Positions 1-6,573 of a DNA stretch of 11,887 bases are shown here, piece after piece. The stretch is from NCBI GenBank assembly GCA_000493945.1, contig AWNW01000068.1:1-11887 (forward strand), written 5' to 3'. The position numbers and the translations under genes are program-made. The notes beneath the pieces were generated by a model. The model was not told where the DNA came from, did no database searches, and saw only the letters and a program-made list of their open reading frames with translations. Position 1 is the stretch's first letter. Each line of letters begins with the position of its first letter. This stretch comes from Candidatus Hydrogenedens terephthalaticus JGI OTU-1 (GTDB taxonomy: Bacteria; Hydrogenedentota; Hydrogenedentia; Hydrogenedentales; Hydrogenedentaceae).

Positions 1-34
1 CCGCAAAACTCATCTGTTGCTCTTGTCCTTGCAT
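1..34 (-). CDS. 5' end of an unidentified gene running off the left edge
   Basis: Only 11 codons are visible, reading MQGQEQQMSFA on the minus strand from the ATG at 34-32. The start is supported by a strong Shine-Dalgarno sequence, GAGGAG (complement of 43-48), eight bases upstream. The Gln-rich hydrophilic start is not a signal peptide. There is too little sequence to name a product. The gene is divergent from the coiled-coil gene at 301 and shares the 266-base intergenic region with it. Confidence 0.6.
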   Translation of the reverse strand, partial: MQGQEQQMSFA

Positions 35-206
35 AGTATACGCTCCTCTTATTAAAGTTTATTATCTCGCTATTGCCTACCTATATTATTAATACATCTC
101 CCTCCCTCTTTCGTTTCATTTTCCCTCTTATCTCCCTCTGTATTACAATAATTAAAAAATAAAACATTTATTCAGAGATCTCATATAATTAATTTGAGAA
201 ATATTA
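35..206. other. AT-rich intergenic region with a pyrimidine tract
   Basis: No gene is seen here. Positions 97-139 form an almost pure pyrimidine tract on the plus strand containing TCCCTCT three times (103-109, 122-128, 133-139) plus a TCCCTC at 99-104. Read on the minus strand this is a run of AGAGGGA units, about 65 to 105 bases upstream of the start at 34, so it would lie in the leader or promoter of the leftward gene. An 8-bp palindrome, GAGATCTC, lies at 175-182. The rest is AT-rich without a stable hairpin that I can see. The role of the tract is unknown. Confidence 0.5.
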
Positions 207-237
207 TTGACAAATATAACTAAAATAGATGTATAAT
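207..237 (+). promoter_or_regulatory. sigma70-like promoter of the coiled-coil gene
   Basis: A perfect -35 TTGACA (207-212) and a perfect -10 TATAAT (232-237) are separated by 19 bases, longer than the optimal 17. A TG dinucleotide directly abuts the -10 box. Transcription would begin near 244, giving a leader of about 57 bases before the ATG at 301. Two perfect hexamers are notable even in AT-rich DNA, but the long spacer lowers certainty. Confidence 0.5.
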
Positions 238-286
238 CTAAATAATAATCTGTGATCTTTTATGAAAAAATTAAAGTAAATTAGAC

Positions 287-291
287 AGGAG
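287..291 (+). promoter_or_regulatory. Shine-Dalgarno site that selects the ATG at 301
   Basis: AGGAG lies nine bases before the ATG at 301 but only three bases before the in-frame TTG at 295. The spacing favours ATG 301, so the longer TTG reading (two extra residues) is probably wrong. Confidence 0.75.
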
Positions 292-300
292 ATATTGGGC

Positions 301-2583
301 ATGTCTGGTGAATATACTGAGAATTTAGATAAACTCAAGAAGATTTTTGATGAAATCTCAGAGACGGATTTAAAAACGACAAAAACTTATCAAGAGTTTT
401 TATTGAAACTTCATACTGCAATAAAACATCAATATGTAAGTTTTTCCAAAACAAGAAAAGTAGCGGAAGATAATTGGAAATCCCTAAAGGAACAATTAAG
501 TTTGTGGGAAAAGACTTTTGAAAGGATTTTGTTAGAGAAAGAAGAGTTTGCAGTACAACTTGAAAGCATGAGAACTTTGCTGGATGAAAAAATTTATGCC
601 TTAACAACGAAAGAAGACGAACTAGAATCTTTACTGGCAGAAAATAAAAGTAAGGAGGAAGAGATAGAACAGTTAAGAAAAGATGTTGATGAATTAAAGA
701 AACAAATAGACGAATTAAAACTAAGGGGTGTTGATTCGGGAAGTGTGGGAGAAATTGAAAGGATATCAAGTGTAGATACGGAGGAGAATGAAGAAAATAA
801 ATTGCTCATTATTTCTTTAGAGGAGAACCTAAGTAAAGTTGAAAAAGAAAATGAAGAGTTAAAACGAAAATATGAAGAGGCAATAAATAGTCATAATTCA
901 TTACAGGAAGAATTGGAAAAAACGCAAAAAGAATTGGCAGAGGTATTACAACAAAAAGATAAAAAAATAGATTTAATTCAATTAGAACTAGAAGAAAAAC
1001 TGAAGGAAAATTTACAATTAAAGACATTATTAGAACAATCCAATCCTGAAGAACAGGTAAAGTCCCTGAATGAAGAGTTGGAAAAACATAGGGGAACAAT
1101 TTCTGAATTAGAGAAGCAGTTAGCAAATTCAATTGGAAAAAACGAATATGAACAAGTAAAGCAAGAGTTAGAGAAAATACAGGCCGAATTTAAGAGTTTG
1201 GAAAAAGAATATAGAGGTATACAAGAGGAGTTGAGTGTAAAGAATCAACTTGTTAAAGAAAAAGAATTGCAAGTTGAGGAGTTGAAAGAAAAACTCAATA
1301 ATGCACCAAAGAATGAAGAACTGGAATCGTTGAGAAGAAAATTAGAAGAAAAAGATGCCGAAATAAGTGTTCTAAAAGAGATAAAAGGGGAATATGATAA
1401 TTTAAAACTCCGTTATGGGAAACTCCATACGGATTATTCCCAATTGGAAAATGAAAATAGGGAATTGTTAAGTAGCAAACAAGCCCTTGAAGAAAAGATT
1501 AATATACTTCCTACATTAGAAGAGTGGAGCAATCTTCAACAGGAGGTAATTAATAAAAAAGATGAGATTAACAAACTAAAAGAAGAGATAGAAAAAGAAA
1601 AGAAGAAAGAAGAAAGTTTGCTAAAAGAGAAGGAAGAATTAGAAACGGGTATTTCATCGTTGGAAGAAAAATTAATATCCTTAGAAGCAGAAGTTGTTGA
1701 TTTGCAGAAATTGTTGAGCGAAGCACCTGATAAAGAAAATTATGAGAAGATGGAAAGTGTATTAAAGTCGGTGAAACAGGAAAATGAATCACTAAAAACA
1801 GAGATACGAAAACTCTCTATGGAGAAACAAGAACAAAATAATGTGAGACAAACATTAGAAAAAGAAGTAGAGGAGTTGAAAGAGAAGTTAAAGAACGCAC
1901 CCAAGATAGAGAACATGAGGACTCTGGAAAAACAATTGTCAACAGCAACTACAGAAAATAAGAAATTGGAACAGAAAATGGAGCAATTGATGCAGTTGAA
2001 GTCATTAGCATCCTTAGATGATATAAATCAGATAAAAGAAATTATTAAGACAACATTTGAGTCTATAGAAAAAATAGAGGAATCTATTCGAACGGGAATA
2101 TCCGAACAGCAGAAAGTAATTAATGCAACAACGAGTATTCTGAAAAAGAAAAGAAAGCCGAATTTGGGTGAGATACTTTTGGCGGCTGGAATTATTGATG
2201 AACATCAGTTAGAAGAGGCATTGAATATCCAAAAGCAGACACCGATGAAACATTTGGGTGATATTTTGGTTGAATTAGGTTTTGTTTCCGAATATGCGGT
2301 GGCTCAATCTTTAGCGTGTCAGTGTGATGTTCCTTTCTCCATACTTACAGAAAAGGATATATCTCCAGAGGCAATAAACGCCGTTCCTCCCAGGATTATG
2401 AGACAACACAATTGCATTCCGATGAGGGTTACCGAGCGAACACTTACGGTAGCAATTACAAATCCGATAGACCTTGTAGCGATAGAGGATTTGGAACATG
2501 CCTCTGGAAAGAGGGTTGAAGTTGTAGTGTCAACCCCTACTGATATTAAAAATCTGTTGGAAAAATTAGTCCCTGTTAATTAA
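301..2583 (+). CDS. long coiled-coil protein with C-terminal MshEN/T2SSE_N (GspE N-terminal-like) domain
   Basis: This encodes 760 aa with no signal peptide or membrane segment, so it is probably cytoplasmic. Residues about 50-580 are almost continuous Glu/Lys/Leu heptad coiled coil. It is interrupted by a recurring breaker of the form Ala-Pro or similar followed by Glu-rich sequence, at residues about 249, 278, 336, 404, 476 and 534. Residues 620-760 match the N-terminal domain of type II secretion/type IV pilus ATPases (PF05157). Two tandem 24-residue motifs, each with Leu-Gly near the start, a mid-motif Gly and a final Gln, lie at 621-644 and 651-674; a full beta/alpha half follows at about 680-757. 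In MshE-type proteins these motifs bind cyclic di-GMP. Here the usual leading Arg is Asn621 in motif I and His651 in motif II, so binding is uncertain. No Walker A/B ATPase follows, so this is not a pilus motor. I infer a scaffold or polarity-type protein whose tail may sense a nucleotide or contact a secretion/pilus machine. The stop codon overlaps that of the convergent sialidase-like gene. Confidence 0.85.
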   Translation: MSGEYTENLDKLKKIFDEISETDLKTTKTYQEFLLKLHTAIKHQYVSFSKTRKVAEDNWKSLKEQLSLWEKTFERILLEKEEFAVQLESMRTLLDEKIYALTTKEDELESLLAENKSKEEEIEQLRKDVDELKKQIDELKLRGVDSGSVGEIERISSVDTEENEENKLLIISLEENLSKVEKENEELKRKYEEAINSHNSLQEELEKTQKELAEVLQQKDKKIDLIQLELEEKLKENLQLKTLLEQSNPEEQVKSLNEELEKHRGTISELEKQLANSIGKNEYEQVKQELEKIQAEFKSLEKEYRGIQEELSVKNQLVKEKELQVEELKEKLNNAPKNEELESLRRKLEEKDAEISVLKEIKGEYDNLKLRYGKLHTDYSQLENENRELLSSKQALEEKINILPTLEEWSNLQQEVINKKDEINKLKEEIEKEKKKEESLLKEKEELETGISSLEEKLISLEAEVVDLQKLLSEAPDKENYEKMESVLKSVKQENESLKTEIRKLSMEKQEQNNVRQTLEKEVEELKEKLKNAPKIENMRTLEKQLSTATTENKKLEQKMEQLMQLKSLASLDDINQIKEIIKTTFESIEKIEESIRTGISEQQKVINATTSILKKKRKPNLGEILLAAGIIDEHQLEEALNIQKQTPMKHLGDILVELGFVSEYAVAQSLACQCDVPFSILTEKDISPEAINAVPPRIMRQHNCIPMRVTERTLTVAITNPIDLVAIEDLEHASGKRVEVVVSTPTDIKNLLEKLVPVN

Positions 2584-3764
2584 TTGCTATTTAGAATCCA
2601 ATCTTCATTAAACCATGCATGACGGATGGTAGAGCCTTTTATACTTTCTTCCCGACAAGAATATGTGCAATGAATTAATCCATCCCGCGTTTGTATTACT
2701 GAAGGATATGAGAAAGAACCTTTATCCGGTTCTGCTTCTTCAATAGCCTTTTTCCATTTCCATGTTTGTCCTTCATCATCGGATAAATAAGCACTTAATC
2801 TATGTCGTCCATTAATAGTATCATTGCAGACCAGAATCCATTTTCCACTTTTAAGAGAGATACACTCAACGCTTGACCCCGGATTGGGTATATCAAGAAC
2901 TGAAACATCAGACCATGTCATACCTAAATCATTAGAATATGCAGTCCGAACCCGTTTGGGAATTCCATTGTCTCGCATAAAAGCAACAATTGTTCCATCC
3001 TTTTTCTTTACAAAACTCGGCTGTATATTGGAAATATTTTTTATTTCTTTATCTAAAATAGGATTGCTAAAGAACCAATGTTCTCCCCAATCCTCTGTAA
3101 ATCCTGCCAAAGAACAATTAAAAACATCTGAATATAAACCTAACATAATCCTATTATCGGTAACCATGATAGGATGAATACGAGTCATCCATCCTAATCG
3201 TTGGTGGAGTTTTGTTTGTGCAGATTTTTTTGCAGATTCAATTTCTTCCTTTAATTTAGGCTCAATAGCGGATAAAGCATCTATTGCAGGTTGCCCCCTT
3301 TCTATGACCTCTAAAAATTTCTGTTCCAGATTTAGAGGGCGGGCATGAATAACATCCTGCCATTTCCATTGTGGATGTCCATCTTTCTCGTAGTCAGTAG
3401 ATATACGATACTTTAACAAAGAACCTCCCCACTGATTGTCCTGAACCGTTATCCAGAATAGCCATAGAACTCCTCTTGGGTCAATGAAAAGAACAGGATT
3501 ACAATCCGGTAGGTCTGGAGTATCTGCCATAACAAATGGGGCACACCATTGATTATCACCTGCCTTTTTGCGTGCTCCTTGTAGCATTACATCGTCACTT
3601 GTTCGTTCACCGGAACCGTGGAACCATACTGTTAATAGATTTCCTTCTGGAGTTTCCACAATACTTGACCCATGATTATGCTTGTCATTGGGTGGAAAAA
3701 TATTTTCCTTAACAAATAACGGCTGAGATATTACAGAACATATAGTAAGAATTAAACAGAACAT
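2580..3764 (-). CDS. secreted sialidase-like (BNR/Asp-box) protein, exo-alpha-sialidase family
   Basis: This encodes 394 aa. It starts with a short hydrophobic segment (residues 1-14) that looks like a signal peptide, so export is likely. The body fits the six-bladed BNR_2 sialidase superfamily (PF13088). Asp-box-like motifs are seen at 277-284 (SNDLGMTW) and 328-335 (SDDEGQTW), with a degenerate one at 223-230 (TEDWGEHW). Family landmarks include His-Gly-Ser-Ser near 31-34, Arg54 in GSGER (candidate first Arg of the triad), the RLGWMTR block in mid-protein, and a C-terminal SYPSVIQTRDGLIH stretch followed by Tyr368, Arg371 and Arg381. A Glu/Lys-rich helical insertion separates the early blades from the RLGW block. 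Start: ATG 3764 has AAAAGGA seven bases upstream. The gene follows the acetyltransferase by 21 bases, so the two are probably cotranscribed. The true substrate (sialic acid or another uronate/glycan) cannot be told from sequence alone; this superfamily also contains non-sialidase enzymes. Confidence 0.8.
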   Translation of the reverse strand: MFCLILTICSVISQPLFVKENIFPPNDKHNHGSSIVETPEGNLLTVWFHGSGERTSDDVMLQGARKKAGDNQWCAPFVMADTPDLPDCNPVLFIDPRGVLWLFWITVQDNQWGGSLLKYRISTDYEKDGHPQWKWQDVIHARPLNLEQKFLEVIERGQPAIDALSAIEPKLKEEIESAKKSAQTKLHQRLGWMTRIHPIMVTDNRIMLGLYSDVFNCSLAGFTEDWGEHWFFSNPILDKEIKNISNIQPSFVKKKDGTIVAFMRDNGIPKRVRTAYSNDLGMTWSDVSVLDIPNPGSSVECISLKSGKWILVCNDTINGRHRLSAYLSDDEGQTWKWKKAIEEAEPDKGSFSYPSVIQTRDGLIHCTYSCREESIKGSTIRHAWFNEDWILNSN

Positions 3765-3785
3765 AAATATATCCTTTTTGTTAAG

Positions 3786-4748
3786 TTAGACTTTTACAAA
3801 AATAGACTTCACTTCAAGTGTTTTGGCAACAATATAGCATATAAAAAGTATAACAAAAGCAGAAATAAAATGGGATAGATATATATTTTGTATTTTATCG
3901 AATATAGAAATTTTTAATATAAATATCAGGATAGCCTGCAAAAAATAAAGAACAAGTGGATTTTTTCCCATAGTTGTCAGGGCATTTACAGTTAGTTTAA
4001 GTTTTTCATTTATTATATAAAAGATAGATAAAGCAATAATGCATAAACCGGATGAAAAAATAGAATAAGACGCGGTCATTCCTCTTTGTGTAAAAGGTAG
4101 ACCTGAGAATAATAGGGGTTTTGTTAAAATATAACCTAAGCCTGTTAATAATAACCCAATAATTAACCAGTAAAGTAAAGTAGATAAAGATATTTTATTT
4201 GTTTCTTTCTCAAATAAGACGGCGCAGAAAGCACCGGAGGCTAAAATAAATACCCAACTCAAGGGACCTAAGGGTCCCCCGTCAATTGAATGAGCCATAA
4301 GCCAATTTCCATAAGGAGTGAAAGAGAATAATATTTGATAAACTAAAAGATAGATGGTTCCGGAGAAAAGAATAAAGAATTTATTTTTACCTATAAAAGG
4401 ATATAATAACAATCCTGAAATGCCTATGTCTGTTAGAGCATCCCATACGGATACATAGAAATCAAAAAATCCGTATAAAAAGCCCAGAAAAGTTAGGATT
4501 ATATACCTTTTTATAAATTTTTTCCGTACCGTTGTTTTAGGAGCATTTTCTATGGCTTTCATAAAAGAAAGACGGTATGAAAAACCTACGATAAAGATAA
4601 ATGCGGGAGCAACAAAATCAGCAAAGGTAAAGCCATATTGATGATGAACAAGCCAATAAGGGGAATTGTGAAATTCGCAACATACATTGACAAAAATCAT
4701 TCCCAATATAGCAAAACCTCTAAACTGGTCAATAAATTTCCATCGCAT
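3786..4748 (-). CDS. multi-pass membrane acetyltransferase, HGSNAT-like (DUF5009/DUF1624/YeiB-related)
   Basis: This encodes 320 aa and is strongly hydrophobic, with about eight to ten predicted membrane helices. The N-terminus has the family pattern: Asp7-Gln-Phe-Arg10-Gly11 at the first helix, then His35-His36 followed by TFADFVAPAFIFIVG (41-55). This corresponds to the His-containing loop and 'ADxVxPxFxFIxG' helix of heparan-alpha-glucosaminide N-acetyltransferase. In that enzyme a His in this loop carries the acetyl group from cytosolic acetyl-CoA across the membrane; His35 or His36 is the candidate here. A late Gly-Lys-Asn-Pro-Leu motif, also typical of the family, lies near 264-268. Bacterial members often sit near glycoside hydrolases, in agreement with the sialidase-like gene just downstream, so I infer acetylation of an amino sugar or envelope glycan. 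No Shine-Dalgarno is visible before the ATG at 4748, so the exact start is less certain than the family. Confidence 0.75.
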   Translation of the reverse strand: MRWKFIDQFRGFAILGMIFVNVCCEFHNSPYWLVHHQYGFTFADFVAPAFIFIVGFSYRLSFMKAIENAPKTTVRKKFIKRYIILTFLGFLYGFFDFYVSVWDALTDIGISGLLLYPFIGKNKFFILFSGTIYLLVYQILFSFTPYGNWLMAHSIDGGPLGPLSWVFILASGAFCAVLFEKETNKISLSTLLYWLIIGLLLTGLGYILTKPLLFSGLPFTQRGMTASYSIFSSGLCIIALSIFYIINEKLKLTVNALTTMGKNPLVLYFLQAILIFILKISIFDKIQNIYLSHFISAFVILFICYIVAKTLEVKSIFVKV

Positions 4749-4774
4749 TGAAAGATACTTTTAATAGATAGGTT

Positions 4775-4804
4775 CTAATAACTAAATTAGATATTCGATG
4801 ACAA
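4775..4804 (-). promoter_or_regulatory. possible promoter of the acetyltransferase-sialidase unit
   Basis: On the minus strand TTGTCA (complement of 4799-4804) and TATTAG (complement of 4775-4780) are 18 bases apart. They match the sigma70 consensus at five and four of six positions. Its -35 element abuts or overlaps the candidate -35 of the rightward ridA promoter, so the two units may share control. The match is modest. Confidence 0.3.
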
Positions 4805-4823
4805 ATAAAAGAGTGTGTATAAT
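4794..4823 (+). promoter_or_regulatory. possible promoter of the ridA operon
   Basis: A perfect TATAAT (4818-4823) is preceded, 18 bases upstream, by a weak -35 (TTCGAT, 4794-4799). Transcription would begin near 4830, giving a leader of about 75 bases before ridA. The 157-base region 4749-4905 contains no gene. Confidence 0.4.
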
Positions 4824-4905
4824 ATATCAGGAAAAAATAACAATATTAAAGTCTATATTTGCAGATTATATTTCGTTTTAAGAAAAAGAATAGGAGAAAA
4901 AGGAT

Positions 4906-5292
4906 ATGGCTAAAAAATGTATAATAGTAAAAGATGCACCCCCTGCTGTAGGTCCTTATTCCCATGCTGTAAAAGCAGGCAAGTTTTTATTTATTTCAGG
5001 GCAGGGTCCTTTTAATCGAGACGGCTCAGGTGTTGTAAAAGGGACTTTTTCGGAACAGGTAGAATGCACAATGGAGAATTTAAGAGTTATTCTTAATGAT
5101 TGTGGATGTGATTTTTCAGATGTAGTCAAGGTTACAGTGTTTTTAACGGATATGAATTTATTCTCTGAATTTAATCAAATTTATAGTAGATATTTTGAAA
5201 AAGATTATCCGGCTCGCAGTTGCGTTCAGGTATCCCAATTGCCAGCAGGAATTAGTGTAGAAATCGAAGCTATTGCCAAATATAAAGAATAA
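4906..5292 (+). CDS. ridA: RidA/YjgF/UK114 family enamine/imine deaminase
   Basis: At 128 aa this is the standard family length. RidA is a cytoplasmic trimer that hydrolyses reactive 2-aminoacrylate and related enamines/imines released by PLP enzymes such as threonine/serine dehydratase. The signature residues are present: Pro-Tyr18-Ser-His, Ser31-Gly-Gln, Asn90 in the FNQIYSRYF helix, Arg104 in the PARSCVQV block (carboxylate-binding Arg) and Glu121 in VEIEAIA (water-activating Glu). Arg104 and Glu121 together argue for an active RidA-type deaminase rather than a divergent YjgF subgroup. AGGAG at 4892-4896 is nine bases before the ATG. The next gene starts eight bases after the stop, so this housekeeping enzyme appears to lead an operon of exported proteins. 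That is an odd grouping, with no obvious functional link. Confidence 0.93.
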   Translation: MAKKCIIVKDAPPAVGPYSHAVKAGKFLFISGQGPFNRDGSGVVKGTFSEQVECTMENLRVILNDCGCDFSDVVKVTVFLTDMNLFSEFNQIYSRYFEKDYPARSCVQVSQLPAGISVEIEAIAKYKE

Positions 5293-5300
5293 AAATATTT

Positions 5301-6566
5301 ATGATTAAGAATTCTTATTATTCAATAAGTATTGTCTGTATATTTTTGTTATTGGTGCCTTTTTATATTTTTGCTTCTGAATCTATGGAATTAAATAATC
5401 AGGGTGTGGAGGCATATAATCTCAAGGATTATGAGAGAGCAATCTTTTTACTATCCCAAGCGATGACATTAAATCCGGATAGTGAAGTTATCAAGAATAA
5501 TCTAAGTAATGCATTACAGGCGTTGGCAGATGAAGAAAGCAAAAAAAATAATTTTAAGAAGGCAGTAGATATAGTTGATAAAGCGATTAAAATAAACCCG
5601 AATAATTTTTTTGCCCATCTTCAAAAAGGGGCTTTTCTTTTAAATATGGGACATCTCATGGATGCTATACGACATCTTGAAATAGCGGTAAAGTTAAAAC
5701 CTGGTTATCTTGATGCCCATGAATTATTAGGCGAGGCGTATTATCGTGATAATGATATCTTATCTGCTCGGACACAATGGGAATATGTTTTACAAATAGA
5801 CCCCAATCGGAAACAGTTAAAAGAACGATACGACAAGGCTTGCCGTGAAGAAGTTGTGGAGAGTTCTTTTAATAAAACAGTTTCACAATCACGCCATTTT
5901 AATCTTACATATCCTAAAGAGGTTACATATCAAATTCGTTCGTATGTTCTATCGGTATTGGAGCGGGCTTATCTCGAAATTGGCAGAAAATTAGGAGGTG
6001 TTTTCCCATCAGGTCCTATACAGGTTATCCTTTATGATACGCAGCAATTTGGGGCTGTTGTTCAGATGGGACAGACCGTAGGAGGTGTTTATGATGGAAA
6101 GATACGAATCCCTGTTATGAATGAAAAAGGGGAGGGATTGTCAGATGAAGAAATTAAACGGAGGATATACCATGAATATGTTCATGTAGTAGTTTTTGAA
6201 TTGCTTAAAGATAAAGTGCCGTGGTGGGTAAATGAAGGTCTTGCAGAAACTTTTTCTAAAGAATTTTCAAGTCGTGAGAGGACGATGCTGGAACAGTTTA
6301 TTAATAATAAGGGTTTGATACCTTATAATAATCTTGAAAAAATATCAATAAAAGACATGTTTGCATCTGAGACAAAAATGTCTCAGGCGTATTTACAGTC
6401 TCATGCAACCATAAATATGTTATGGAGTAAATATGGACAGGGACGGTTTCTTAACTTTATTCAAGCACTTAAACGCAGTGAAAATGTGGAAGATGCGTTA
6501 CGGAATGTTTATCATCTTGATTATGCGAGTTTGTCAAAGGGGGTTATACAATTCATCCAGAGATAA
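5301..6566 (+). CDS. exported TPR protein with peptidase-MA-like gluzincin metallopeptidase domain
   Basis: This encodes 421 aa. Residues 1-26 are a hydrophobic signal peptide (cleavage plausible after IFA, about residue 25). TPR repeats cover about 31-170, recognisable by the NNQGVEAYNLKDYERAI unit and by Asn-Pro or Lys-Pro ends at 59, 100, 134 and 168. The C-terminal part (about 200-421) is a Peptidase_MA_2-like domain. It holds the zinc motif HEYVH at 291-295 with catalytic Glu292, and a third ligand Glu312 in WWVNEGLAE, the spacing expected of gluzincins. All catalytic residues are intact, so an active periplasmic or surface metalloprotease is likely; the TPRs would bind substrate or partner proteins. 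No Shine-Dalgarno precedes the ATG, and it begins eight bases after ridA, so it may depend on translational coupling. The next gene starts seven bases after its stop. Confidence 0.85.
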   Translation: MIKNSYYSISIVCIFLLLVPFYIFASESMELNNQGVEAYNLKDYERAIFLLSQAMTLNPDSEVIKNNLSNALQALADEESKKNNFKKAVDIVDKAIKINPNNFFAHLQKGAFLLNMGHLMDAIRHLEIAVKLKPGYLDAHELLGEAYYRDNDILSARTQWEYVLQIDPNRKQLKERYDKACREEVVESSFNKTVSQSRHFNLTYPKEVTYQIRSYVLSVLERAYLEIGRKLGGVFPSGPIQVILYDTQQFGAVVQMGQTVGGVYDGKIRIPVMNEKGEGLSDEEIKRRIYHEYVHVVVFELLKDKVPWWVNEGLAETFSKEFSSRERTMLEQFINNKGLIPYNNLEKISIKDMFASETKMSQAYLQSHATINMLWSKYGQGRFLNFIQALKRSENVEDALRNVYHLDYASLSKGVIQFIQR

Positions 6567-6573
6567 TTCCATA

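Noticed and set aside
175..182. GAGATCTC palindrome as an operator
   Set aside because: An 8-bp palindrome alone, with no second copy nearby and no extension of the symmetry, is not enough evidence.
262..279. Mini-ORF MKKLK in the leader of the coiled-coil gene
   Set aside because: Five codons, no ribosome site, and Lys-rich short frames are expected by chance in AT-rich DNA.
295..300. TTG start for the coiled-coil gene
   Set aside because: AGGAG is only three bases from TTG 295 but nine from ATG 301, so the ATG is preferred.
335..2499. Several 60-140 codon frames antisense to the coiled-coil gene, rich in Leu, Phe and Ser
   Set aside because: They mirror the Glu/Lys/Leu-biased coding strand, have no ribosome sites and no recognisable domain.
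2824..3177. 117-codon plus-strand frame antisense to the sialidase-like gene
   Set aside because: It lies wholly inside a gene with clear Asp-box motifs on the other strand and shows no domain of its own.
6433..6573. Upstream extension of the carboxypeptidase-regulatory-like gene by 47 codons
   Set aside because: It lies inside the peptidase gene, gives a non-signal-like N-terminus, and the ATG at 6574 is followed directly by a proper signal peptide.
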